From NCBI RefSeq assembly GCF_002167005.1, contig NZ_NHTN01000060.1, forward strand, positions 1-52,025: DNA of 52,025 nucleotides, written 5' to 3'. This document shows positions 40,750 to 48,367 of the stretch, piece by piece. The translations under genes were made by a program, and so were the position numbers. Numbering within the stretch: position 1 is the first letter of the stretch; each line of letters starts with the position of its first letter. The DNA comes from Indiicoccus explosivorum. Its GTDB lineage: Bacteria > Bacillota > Bacilli > Bacillales_A > Planococcaceae. Under the pieces are notes generated by a model. It was not told the DNA's origin, made no database searches, and was given only the letters and a program-made list of their open reading frames with translations.

Positions 40750-41745
40750 ATGAAAGAGATACTGAATAAAGAAGAAGTGCTGGCGTTTTATGACAAAGGG
40801 ATGGAACTGTTAAAGCAGAATTATGTTTACCCGGAAGCTGCGGACAGTATCTGTCGCCAGCTGGCTGAGCAAGTGAAACAGCTGGATCTCAGCAAAGGAA
40901 TCAGCCGGACTGAATTCAAACAGACCGTGGAACAAGCGATGCAAAGCGTCAATCACGATAAACATTTGCATATCTTCTACCAGACAGAGACCCATACGGA
41001 AATCTCACCGGATACTGTGCTGGATGATCACCAGCTGAAGGCCCGGAAGACCAATTACGGCTTCCACCGCATCGAACGGCTGCCCGGAAATATCGGGTAT
41101 TTGGATCTCCGTGTATTTTATGAGAACGAAATCGCCTCCGAAACCGCCGCACATGCGATGAATGCGCTGGCTCATACGGATGCCCTGATCATCGATCTGA
41201 GGAAGAACCTCGGCGGGACTCCTTACATGGTGGCGTTTCTCGCCAGTTACTTTGTCAGCGAACCCACCCATATCGATACATTTTACCGCCGTGACGAAGA
41301 CAGCCATTCACAGATCTGGACACTCCCTTACGTTCCAGGCATTCTGTATGGGGATAAACCGCTCTATATCCTGACGAGCAGGCAGACGTTTTCTGCCGGG
41401 GAACTGTTCAGTTACGCGCTGAAGCATTTGAACCGGGCAGAAATCATCGGAGAACGGACTGGCGGCGGAGCGAACGCGGGAAATTACCATCAAGTGACCG
41501 AGAACATTCGGCTGTTTATCCCAAGCGGCATGCCGGTCAGTCCGTTCACAGGCTCGAATTGGGATGGAACCGGTGTGGAGCCCGATGTAGAAATACCGGC
41601 TGATGAAGCGTTTGGTGCCGCCTACACTAAAGCGCTGACAGCCGTGGAAAAGACGTATGCGGCGCAGGCAGACTATGCCTTCTTAATCGAGGAAATAAAA
41701 AAAGAAAAAGAGACGAATCCCCTTCTGCATAAGAACGGCTCCTGA
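40750..41745 (+). CDS. S41-family (IRBP/C-terminal-processing-like) peptidase
   Basis: 331 aa from ATG 40750, with AGGAGG six bases upstream; a longer open frame to 40606 is not supported. N-terminal helical domain, then the S41 core: GNIGYLDLRVFYEN, DALIIDLRKNLGG, and the nucleophile region LTSRQTFSAGELFSYALK followed by GERTGGGANAG. No PDZ domain and no signal peptide, so it resembles the IRBP-like cytoplasmic S41 group. Substrate unknown. Confidence 0.88.
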   Translation: MKEILNKEEVLAFYDKGMELLKQNYVYPEAADSICRQLAEQVKQLDLSKGISRTEFKQTVEQAMQSVNHDKHLHIFYQTETHTEISPDTVLDDHQLKARKTNYGFHRIERLPGNIGYLDLRVFYENEIASETAAHAMNALAHTDALIIDLRKNLGGTPYMVAFLASYFVSEPTHIDTFYRRDEDSHSQIWTLPYVPGILYGDKPLYILTSRQTFSAGELFSYALKHLNRAEIIGERTGGGANAGNYHQVTENIRLFIPSGMPVSPFTGSNWDGTGVEPDVEIPADEAFGAAYTKALTAVEKTYAAQADYAFLIEEIKKEKETNPLLHKNGS

Positions 41746-41766
41746 CGGCCAGCTCTTCCGGCAATG

Positions 41767-41807
41767 AAACAGCGATCGATTGCGAAACAGCGCCGATCGC
41801 TGTTTTA
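41767..41807 (+). terminator. Terminator after the S41 peptidase gene
   Basis: AAACAGCGATCG ... CGATCGCTGTTT followed by TTAC. Twelve-pair stem, short T-run. Confidence 0.75.
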
Positions 41808-41954
41808 CATCATGGAAGGAAGCAGGACACAGCTAAAAAGGCGGTCCGCTCTTCAAAACGCCTGAACCTGCAGGTTTGCCGTCTTAGAAAACGCCGAGTA
41901 CCCGCTTTAAGATAATGAACATATATTTTCAGTCGATTTCCCCGGCCAATCGTG

Positions 41955-41974
41955 TATAATAGAACAAACGTTCT
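41955..41974 (+). promoter_or_regulatory. -10 box with adjacent LexA-like (SOS) site
   Basis: TATAAT (41955-41960) is followed directly by AGAACAAACGTTCT (41961-41974), a perfect inverted repeat. It matches the Gram-positive LexA consensus CGAACRNRYGTTCG except at the two outermost bases. It lies 24 bp before the ATG of the next gene, a position that would repress transcription. Confidence 0.6.
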
Positions 41975-41997
41975 TATTCGGAAAGGCGGGAATCGCG

Positions 41998-42693
41998 ATG
42001 CAGCGGATTAAAATCATCAAGAAGTCGAACAGGAAGTCGACCGTCGATTTTCAGTCGAATCTCCACTATTGGAAACAGAACAAATCGAACGAACTGGTCT
42101 ATAAAGGGAGCATCCGCATATCGATCACAGAACACGGCGACCGCACTCAGTTCCTCCAGTCGAATATCCCGAAAGCGAAAATAAAGGTGTGGATGCATCA
42201 AGTGCGCAACGGCCAAGTGACGAAGCAATGGCTGAGGCAGGGAGAGCAGTGGTCCGTCGAAAACTATGGGCAGCGGATAACCGATGGCGCTATTTTTTCT
42301 GTGAAAACGACACTCGATTTCAAAATCTATAACGGAAAACCCCAGTTCACGTTCACCATTGCCATGGGACCGGGAGAGAAAACGCCGACCGGTGCCGTCA
42401 CGATGGTCACTTCCGACCGTTCGAAAATCCAGACAGTGAAAAAAATGCTTGGAATGGATGAAATGAATGAAATTGCGCAGGAACTGACGAGTTTCATTGA
42501 ACAAGCTGAAGTGGCAGCGATGATTGCCGGACGGCCGCTCAACGATCTCATGCCCGGACCGGCGGATGCCGCCCCGATCGTTCGGCAGCAGCCGGTGCCT
42601 TATGAAGAAATGACGCGTGAGGAATTCGGGGAAATCTACGTTGCTGTCATGAAAGAAGCAGACCGGCGACGGCAACTGAAAAATGCAAAATAA
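41998..42693 (+). CDS. Uncharacterised protein behind a LexA-like site (231 aa)
   Basis: Lysine-rich N-terminus (QRIKIIKKSNRKSTVDFQSN) followed by a probable beta-rich domain (about 28-140: VYKGSIRISITEHGDRTQFL, IKVWMHQVRNGQVTKQW, FKIYNGKPQFTFTIAMGPGE). The C-terminal half is helical and acidic, ending in ADRRRQLKNAK. No signal peptide or membrane segment. I do not recognise the family. If the upstream SOS site is real it would be induced by DNA damage. AAAGGCGGG precedes the ATG. Confidence 0.7.
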   Translation: MQRIKIIKKSNRKSTVDFQSNLHYWKQNKSNELVYKGSIRISITEHGDRTQFLQSNIPKAKIKVWMHQVRNGQVTKQWLRQGEQWSVENYGQRITDGAIFSVKTTLDFKIYNGKPQFTFTIAMGPGEKTPTGAVTMVTSDRSKIQTVKKMLGMDEMNEIAQELTSFIEQAEVAAMIAGRPLNDLMPGPADAAPIVRQQPVPYEEMTREEFGEIYVAVMKEADRRRQLKNAK

Positions 42694-42980
42694 ACAGGCG
42701 TATCCCGAATGCCCCTTTTGCACGCCCAGCCTCTCCCCTCTTGACCGCAAGCGGAGCTTTCTTTGCGGCAGGAGGTTTTTTCGCATGTTCGGCTGTCCTA
42801 TTTTTGCGGCTGCAGCGCCAATTGTCATTCTCCCCCCCTTCCCCATACCCCTTAACACGTGCCCGTTTTCAATAAATTCAAAAAAACCTACCATTCAGTC
42901 CCGCCATGTACTATACTGAATATTGAATCGTTTAGTTTTTATTAAACGTATTAAATAAAATAAACGAAGGAGGTTTTCGC
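42694..42980. other. Intergenic region with inverted repeat before a short ORF
   Basis: About 290 bp. CGTTTA ... TAAACG (42929-42948, 8-nt gap) is a possible operator. TATACT at 42912-42917 may be a -10 without a good -35. An ATG at 42785 with CAGGAGG upstream opens 44 codons of Pro-rich sequence; I do not call it. Confidence 0.4.
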
Positions 42981-43049
42981 ATGGACAGCTACAGGAGAAA
43001 GAAGCATCTCGGCAATATGATCCGCGCTTCCCGCCATCATCCTTCATAA
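42981..43049 (+). CDS. Very short ORF (22 aa) with strong RBS, possible leader peptide
   Basis: AAGGAGG lies seven bases before the ATG. The peptide is MDSYRRKKHLGNMIRASRHH plus two residues, strongly basic. About 120 bp separate it from the binding-lipoprotein gene. It could be a regulatory leader peptide or a true microprotein. No terminator/antiterminator pair is obvious. Confidence 0.4.
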   Translation: MDSYRRKKHLGNMIRASRHHPS

Positions 43050-43172
43050 TCCATTATCGATCCATCCCCACCGCCGGTTCTCCGGCAGACCTTTCATCAA
43101 TGTCCGACTCGTTTTTGGCCCGGCCTCCCGTTTTCCGGCAGGCACTACATGACCACTAGGAGTGAACGAACA

Positions 43173-44771
43173 ATGAGAAAAAGGAAATCCCCTCTCTTAC
43201 TTGCAGCGGTTTCAGTTTCAGCACTTGCGCTCGGCGCCTGTGCAGGCGAAGAAGCGGAAGGCGAAGCGACTGCAGCGGCTGCACAGGAAACCTTCATCTT
43301 CGCCCGGGGCGGCGACGCCGTCTCCCTCGATCCGTCGGAAGTGACCGACAGCGAATCGGAAAACGTATCGCAAAGCATTTTGGAAACGCTCACAACTTTT
43401 GAAGAAGGCTCGACGAAAGTCGCACCGATGCTCGCCACGGAATGGACCGAGTCGGAAGACGGCCTGACATACACGTTTGAACTGCGAGAAGACGTCGTGT
43501 TCCATGACGGGACGGAATTTACGGCAGAAGACGTCGTTTATAATTTCGAACGCTGGGCGAATGGCTCCGCGGAAGACTTTCCGATGTATGGCAACGTGTT
43601 CGGCGGATATGCAGGGGACGAGGAGCACGATTTCGCGTCCGTTGAAGCCCTCGACGCCAACACCGTCGAATTCACCCTCACGAAAACGCAGCCGACGTTC
43701 CTGAAGGACCTTGCGCTGACTCCGTTCTCCATTTCGAGCCCGGAAGCGATCGAAGAACACGGCGAGGAGTACGGCAGCAACCCGGTCGGCACCGGTCCGT
43801 TCATCTTCGAAGAATGGAAACGCAACGACCGTATCGTCCTGACGAAAAACGAAGATTACTGGCTGGACGGCCACCCGAAAGTCGAGCAAGTCATTTTCCG
43901 GACCATCCCGGAAAACTCCGCCCGCCTGAACGCGCTGTTGAGCGGCGAAGTGGACATGATTGACGGCGTCGACCCGGAAAATATCCAGCAGATCAAGGAC
44001 AACCCGGAACTGAAACTGTACTCCCGTCCTCCGCTCAACATCGGTTACCTCGGCATGACGGTGACACGGGAACCGTTCGATGATCCGCTCGTGCGGCGCG
44101 CGCTCAGCCATGCTGTCGACAAGGAAGCGATGATCGACGCGTTCTTCGGCGGTCAGGCAATTCCGGCGAAAAATCCGATTCCGCCGGCAGTCGAAGGGTA
44201 TAATGACGATATCGATCCGTACCCGTACGACCCGGAAAAAGCGAAGGAACTGCTTGCGGAAGCGGGCTACCCGGACGGCTTCGAGATGGAACTGTTTGCC
44301 ATGCCGGTCGCCCGTCCCTACATGCCGGATGCCGCACGCGTTGCGGAATACCTGCAGTCGAGCTTCGCTGATATCGGCGTCACCGCCGAAATCGTCACAT
44401 TCGAATGGGCGACCTATCTCGAAAAAGCGAAGAACGGTGAGGCGGATGCATTCCTGCTTGGCTGGACCGGCACGAACGGGGATGCGGATGACTTCATTTA
44501 TTCGCTGTGGCACGGTGACAACATCGGCTCCCTGAACTCGACGCATTACGACAACCCGGAACTGAATGCGATCCTCGAGGAAGCACGGACGATCACGGAC
44601 CAGGAGCGGCGCAATGAACTGTACCGCCAGGCGCAGGAGATCATGCATGAGGACGCGCCGATCATTCCGCTCGTCCACACATCTCCGGCCCTTGCGGCGA
44701 AAAAGTCCGTCACCGGCTTCGATCCGCACCCGACCGGCCGCGTCATCACTACGAACATCGATTTCGAATAA
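43173..44771 (+). CDS. Peptide/nickel-type ABC transporter substrate-binding lipoprotein (DppA/OppA family 5)
   Basis: 532 aa from ATG 43173 (AGGAG ten bases upstream); an ATG at 43149 is less well placed. Lipobox LALGAC near residue 24. SBP family 5 signatures: LDPSEVTDSESENVSQSILE, YTFELREDVVFHDGTEFTAEDVVYNFER, and a DAFLLGWTGTNGDADDF ligand region. The matching permeases and ATPases are not in the window. The downstream partner is an M20 amidohydrolase, suggesting import and hydrolysis of a peptide or N-acylated amino acid. Confidence 0.92.
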   Translation: MRKRKSPLLLAAVSVSALALGACAGEEAEGEATAAAAQETFIFARGGDAVSLDPSEVTDSESENVSQSILETLTTFEEGSTKVAPMLATEWTESEDGLTYTFELREDVVFHDGTEFTAEDVVYNFERWANGSAEDFPMYGNVFGGYAGDEEHDFASVEALDANTVEFTLTKTQPTFLKDLALTPFSISSPEAIEEHGEEYGSNPVGTGPFIFEEWKRNDRIVLTKNEDYWLDGHPKVEQVIFRTIPENSARLNALLSGEVDMIDGVDPENIQQIKDNPELKLYSRPPLNIGYLGMTVTREPFDDPLVRRALSHAVDKEAMIDAFFGGQAIPAKNPIPPAVEGYNDDIDPYPYDPEKAKELLAEAGYPDGFEMELFAMPVARPYMPDAARVAEYLQSSFADIGVTAEIVTFEWATYLEKAKNGEADAFLLGWTGTNGDADDFIYSLWHGDNIGSLNSTHYDNPELNAILEEARTITDQERRNELYRQAQEIMHEDAPIIPLVHTSPALAAKKSVTGFDPHPTGRVITTNIDFE

Positions 44772-44780
44772 ACCAGGAAA

Positions 44781-44801
44781 ACCGGGCGGCCAGCGCCCGG
44801 T
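44781..44801 (+). terminator. Intercistronic hairpin
   Basis: ACCGGGCG-gccag-CGCCCGGT followed by TTG. Strong stem, poor T-run; it may partly terminate or protect the upstream mRNA, adjusting the ratio of binding protein to hydrolase. Confidence 0.6.
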
Positions 44802-44826
44802 TTGTTGAATCAGGAGGCGTTCCGCA

Positions 44827-46020
44827 TTGACAAAAATGACAGAGAAAAACGCATTGCAGCAGGCATTCGAGGAACTCGACGGCCTGTATGACGAAATGGT
44901 GGAGATCCGCCGCGATCTGCATATGCATCCCGAACTTTCGTTCCAGGAAAAACGGACACCCGCCTTTATTGCCGGCTACCTGAAAGAACTCGGCATCGAA
45001 GTCCGCACGGGCGTCGGCGGCGGAGGTGTCGTCGGGACGCTCAAGGGCGGCAAACCCGGCAGGACCGTGGCGCTCCGGGCCGACTTTGACGCGCTGCCGA
45101 TCGAAGACGAGAAAGACGTTCCGTACAAGTCGACAGTTCCCGGCGTCATGCACGCGTGCGGCCACGACATCCATACCGCCTCCCTGCTGGCGGCGGCGAA
45201 AGTGCTGAGCGGCATGCGGGAGGAAGTGCCGGGGACGGTCGTCTTCCTCCACCAGCATGCGGAAGAACTCGCTCCGGGCGGCGCAAAAGCGATGGTGGAA
45301 GACGGCTGCCTCGACGGTGTCGATGAAGTGTACGGTGTGCATGTCGAAGTGAACTTCCCCGTCGGCCAGGTCGCTGTCGGAACAGGTTATGTGCAGGCTT
45401 CCTCCGACGCGTTCGACATCACGATCCGCGGCAAGGGGGGCCACGGGGCCGAACCCCACCGCAGTGTCGACCCGCTCGTCGTCGGCAGCCATCTCGTGGT
45501 GAACCTGCAGAATATCGTGAGCCGCCGGATCGATCCGCTCCATCCGGCGCTCGTGACAGTCGGCGCTTTCCAGAGCGGCGATGCGCACAACGTCATTCCG
45601 GACAAAGCGTTTTTGAAAGGCACGATCCGTACGTACGACCAGGACGTACGGCGCCAGGCCGAACAGGAACTGAAACTGATTTGCCGGACGACCGGCGAAC
45701 AGTTCGGCGCGCAGATCGATGTCGATTTCCAGCACGGCTACATTTCGCTCTACAACCATCCGGAAGAGACCGCGAAAATCAAGCGGCTCGCCGAGGACAT
45801 TGTGGGAAAAGATCAGGTCGTCGTGAAGCCGCCGGATATGGGCGGCGAAGATTTCGCCTACTACGTCGATAAAGTGCCGGGCTCGTTCTTCTGGGTCGGC
45901 GGCGGCAATCCGGATATCGATGCCATCTATGCGCACCATCACCCGAAATTCGATGTCGATGAAAAATCGATGCCGCTCGCCGGCAAAGTGTTCGTCTCCG
46001 CGGTGCTGGATAACAGCTGA
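44827..46020 (+). CDS. M20-family amidohydrolase (N-acyl-amino-acid/hippurate hydrolase type)
   Basis: 397 aa, TTG start with AGGAGG nine bases upstream. Metal-site motifs: HMHPELSFQE, MHACGHDIHTASLL, HQHAEELAPGGA and the C-terminal GGEDFAYY and HHHPKFDVDE; a dimerisation lid at about 180-295. Members such as YxeP and AmaA remove acyl groups from amino acids, in the cytoplasm. Likely cotranscribed with the binding protein. Confidence 0.92.
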   Translation: MTKMTEKNALQQAFEELDGLYDEMVEIRRDLHMHPELSFQEKRTPAFIAGYLKELGIEVRTGVGGGGVVGTLKGGKPGRTVALRADFDALPIEDEKDVPYKSTVPGVMHACGHDIHTASLLAAAKVLSGMREEVPGTVVFLHQHAEELAPGGAKAMVEDGCLDGVDEVYGVHVEVNFPVGQVAVGTGYVQASSDAFDITIRGKGGHGAEPHRSVDPLVVGSHLVVNLQNIVSRRIDPLHPALVTVGAFQSGDAHNVIPDKAFLKGTIRTYDQDVRRQAEQELKLICRTTGEQFGAQIDVDFQHGYISLYNHPEETAKIKRLAEDIVGKDQVVVKPPDMGGEDFAYYVDKVPGSFFWVGGGNPDIDAIYAHHHPKFDVDEKSMPLAGKVFVSAVLDNS

Positions 46021-46097
46021 ACCGGTTTAAACGCCACTTCCTGCCGCTATTGAGGTAGAATGAAAGAAGCAGACACAGAGAAAAAGGTGGAGTGGAC

Positions 46098-46649
46098 GTG
46101 AACGACAAATTCGAGGAAGCGCGCGGGAAGATCATCGACCAGAATTCGGAAAGCCAGACGCTGTTCGGCATGTCCCCGACTGTCCGGCGGCTGATGTCGG
46201 TGATGTACTACAACGAAAAACCGATGACGCTCGATGAGATGACGGAACTGCTCGGCATGAGCAAAGCGAGCATGAGCAATGCGGTGCGGGAGCTGGATGA
46301 AATGGGCCTCGTCGAGAAGGTATGGCGCAAAGGCGAACGGAAGGACCTGTACCGCGTGGAGATGGACAACTACGAGAGCTTCTTCAAATACTTCGGCTAC
46401 CATTGGCGGAAAGTGATCGGGCCGAAGAAAGTCGCCCTCCGCAAGTCGATCGATGAGCTGAATGCCCTCAAAGCACATGGTGAAACGGACCGGGAGACGC
46501 TCGAGCAGATCGATAAGGACCTCTCGAAGCTTGAAGACGGCCTGGAGTACTATGACTGGCTCGGCCGGCTCATCGATGCGTTCGATACGCACGAGATCTT
46601 CGACTTTATTCCGAAGAGGCCCATTTCCGAAAAAGCAGCAGAAAAGTGA
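46098..46649 (+). CDS. GbsR/MarR-family transcriptional regulator
   Basis: 183 aa from GTG 46098, with AAGGTGG seven bases upstream (GTG 46092 is the alternative). The winged helix is MTLDEMTELLGMSKASMSNAVRELDEMGLVEKVWRKGERK. The C-terminal helices (KVALRKSIDELNALK...) are those of the GbsR group, whose B. subtilis members repress choline/betaine genes and sense choline. The target here is not obvious; the BCCT gene at 33 kb is one candidate. Confidence 0.9.
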   Translation: MNDKFEEARGKIIDQNSESQTLFGMSPTVRRLMSVMYYNEKPMTLDEMTELLGMSKASMSNAVRELDEMGLVEKVWRKGERKDLYRVEMDNYESFFKYFGYHWRKVIGPKKVALRKSIDELNALKAHGETDRETLEQIDKDLSKLEDGLEYYDWLGRLIDAFDTHEIFDFIPKRPISEKAAEK

Positions 46650-46657
46650 CGCAGGGG

Positions 46658-46688
46658 AAGCTTCCGGTTCGACACCGGAAGCTTTTTT
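46658..46688 (+). terminator. Terminator after the GbsR-type gene
   Basis: AAGCTTCCGGT-tcgac-ACCGGAAGCTT followed by TTTT. Confidence 0.93.
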
Positions 46689-46832
46689 CTTTGCGGCTGC
46701 GGACGTTCATTCCCTGGTACTTTACTTCCTGTCCCTCTTCTGATTCCGTGCCGGGATTCCTGTCTTGCCAGCCTTCAGTCCCACCCGTCCCCTCCTCTTT
46801 CCGGTACCTATTAACTGAAATTTTAAAAAGTA

Positions 46833-46861
46833 TTTACCATTCTGTCTCTTCCTGCTATTCT
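46833..46861 (+). promoter_or_regulatory. Candidate promoter of the M14 carboxypeptidase gene
   Basis: TTTACC (46833-46838), 17 bp, TATTCT (46856-46861), with a TG one base before the -10 (extended). Confidence 0.5.
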
Positions 46862-46917
46862 TTATGGCAACAGTCTATTTCGGCTGCCGAACAATTTGGA
46901 TAAAGAGGAGTGGATGA

Positions 46918-48117
46918 ATGATGATCAGAAAAAAGTTCTTTACGACACTCGGTGTTCTCGGAATGTGCACAGCGCTTGTCATGCCGGTTTACGCCGCGGA
47001 CAATACGGCACAGCCTGAAACGCACCATCACGACCAGGCGATTTCCGGTTTCCTCAGTTATGAGGAAATGCAGAAGCAGCTGTTCCAGATCGAGAAGACG
47101 AGCAAGGGCGTTGTGGAAGTCGACGTGGCCGGCCAGTCGTTTGAAGGCCGCGACATCTACACCGCTCGCGTCGGAACGGGTGACAAAGTCATCCTCATCC
47201 AGAGCGAGATCCACGGCAATGAGAAGACCGGGACGATCGCGCTCCTCAACCTGCTGAAGGAACTGTCGAACAATTCACCGGAATCCCGCGCCATCCGTGA
47301 AGAAATCACACTCGTCGCCATGCCGATGATGAATCCGGATGCCACAGCAGGCGACAAGCGGGCCAACAGCATGACATGGGCCGACGTCGTGGCGGACTTC
47401 CCGCAGCTCGCCGGCGCGGAACCGTCGTGGAATTACTATACCCGGACACTTCAGCAGTATGATTACAGCGAAAACCCGGGCTTCGACGTGAACCGCGATT
47501 TCAACCCGGATCTCGACTACGTGCCGCAGGCGGAAGACTTCCCTGGCCAGTCGAGCGACCCGGGCTGGTTCATCACCCGTGAAGCGCAGACATCCCGCGA
47601 TGTCTACACCGGCCTCCAGGAAGAATTCGGCAATGTCGACGTGTTCATCGACCTGCACCACCAGGGGCTCTATTATGTCGAAGGCACCGATGATCCGGTG
47701 ACACTGTCGCTGTCCGGTCAGTTCGTGCCGGATCCGAGCACGGCGGAAGGCGAAGAATATGCGGAATTCGCGGACACGTACAACTACGACTTCTCGCGTC
47801 AGCTGAATGTGGCCGCATACGAGTCGCTGCAGTCGCATGGCAATTCCGTGTTCTCGAACATCACGCTGTACCAGCAGGACCTTGACCTCCCGGGCACAGC
47901 GCTTGCCACCTATGCGCTGAACGGCAGCGGCACCGTACTCTTTGAAGTGCGCGGACAGACGCACACGCTCGGCCACCGTGAAAAAGGAAAACTTGTCAAA
48001 GCGGTCGAACGCGGCCTGACCGGCATCATCGAGAGCGTGGCGGACGGCTCGGTCTACGAGCTTGACCCGGAAGTGTACGAAACGATTCCGGAAACGTCCT
48101 ACAGTCCAGCCGAATAA
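46918..48117 (+). CDS. Secreted M14-family zinc carboxypeptidase
   Basis: 399 aa with a Sec signal peptide (about 1-27, ending PVYAAD). Zinc ligands in QSEIHGNEKTG (His, Glu) and in IDLHHQG (His). DVNRDFN supplies the substrate-binding Arg/Asn, and LFEVRGQ has the catalytic Glu. A His cluster (THHHDQ) follows the signal peptide. Probably trims peptides or cell-wall peptides outside the cell. GAGGAG precedes the ATG pair (46918/46921). Confidence 0.92.
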   Translation: MMIRKKFFTTLGVLGMCTALVMPVYAADNTAQPETHHHDQAISGFLSYEEMQKQLFQIEKTSKGVVEVDVAGQSFEGRDIYTARVGTGDKVILIQSEIHGNEKTGTIALLNLLKELSNNSPESRAIREEITLVAMPMMNPDATAGDKRANSMTWADVVADFPQLAGAEPSWNYYTRTLQQYDYSENPGFDVNRDFNPDLDYVPQAEDFPGQSSDPGWFITREAQTSRDVYTGLQEEFGNVDVFIDLHHQGLYYVEGTDDPVTLSLSGQFVPDPSTAEGEEYAEFADTYNYDFSRQLNVAAYESLQSHGNSVFSNITLYQQDLDLPGTALATYALNGSGTVLFEVRGQTHTLGHREKGKLVKAVERGLTGIIESVADGSVYELDPEVYETIPETSYSPAE

Positions 48118-48131
48118 ACCCGGCATCATCG

Positions 48132-48167
48132 AAAAGCCTTTCCCGTCTCTGCCGGGAAAGGCTTTTC
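48132..48167 (+). terminator. Terminator after the M14 gene
   Basis: AAAAGCCTTTCCCG-tctctgc-CGGGAAAGGCTTTT, a perfect 14-pair stem with T-run. Confidence 0.93.
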
Positions 48168-48248
48168 TGCGTTCCATCCTGCCGCTTCTTCCGGGAATCC
48201 AGACGGAATCAAGCGTCAGGCACCAACACCGCCTGAAAAATCTGTGAT

Positions 48249-48266
48249 TTGTGAACAACTTCGTAA
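48249..48266. promoter_or_regulatory. Rex-like operator upstream of cydDC
   Basis: TTGTGAA-caac-TTCGTAA matches the Rex consensus TTGTGAA-N4-TTCACAA at 12 of 14 half-site positions. Cyd genes are Rex targets in B. subtilis. It lies about 63 bp upstream of the nearest -10-like TATAAT (48329-48334). Confidence 0.5.
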
Positions 48267-48328
48267 TAAACGGCCGCATCCCCCGCCGCATCACAGGCGT
48301 CTGTTTCGGATTTCAGCCCGTTAACTCC

Positions 48329-48334
48329 TATAAT
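48329..48334 (+). promoter_or_regulatory. -10 box of cydDC
   Basis: Perfect TATAAT 34 bp before the cydD ATG. No good -35 at the usual distance (TTCGGA lies 19 bp upstream). Confidence 0.4.
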
Positions 48335-48367
48335 AAAGATAACAGTAACCGAGGGGGAAAACCGGTA

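Noticed and set aside
42785-42919. 44-codon ORF with CAGGAGG upstream, before the binding-lipoprotein gene
   Set aside because: Pro-rich and unlike a protein, and overlaps a likely promoter region. The apparent RBS may be chance.
43218-44729. Very long (about 500-codon) open frame antisense to the binding-lipoprotein gene
   Set aside because: Typical of GC-rich genes with strong third-position bias. The sense frame has a lipobox, an RBS and clear family motifs; the antisense has none.
44749-45942. Long antisense frame over the M20 amidohydrolase gene
   Set aside because: Same third-position artefact. No start signals and no recognisable motifs.
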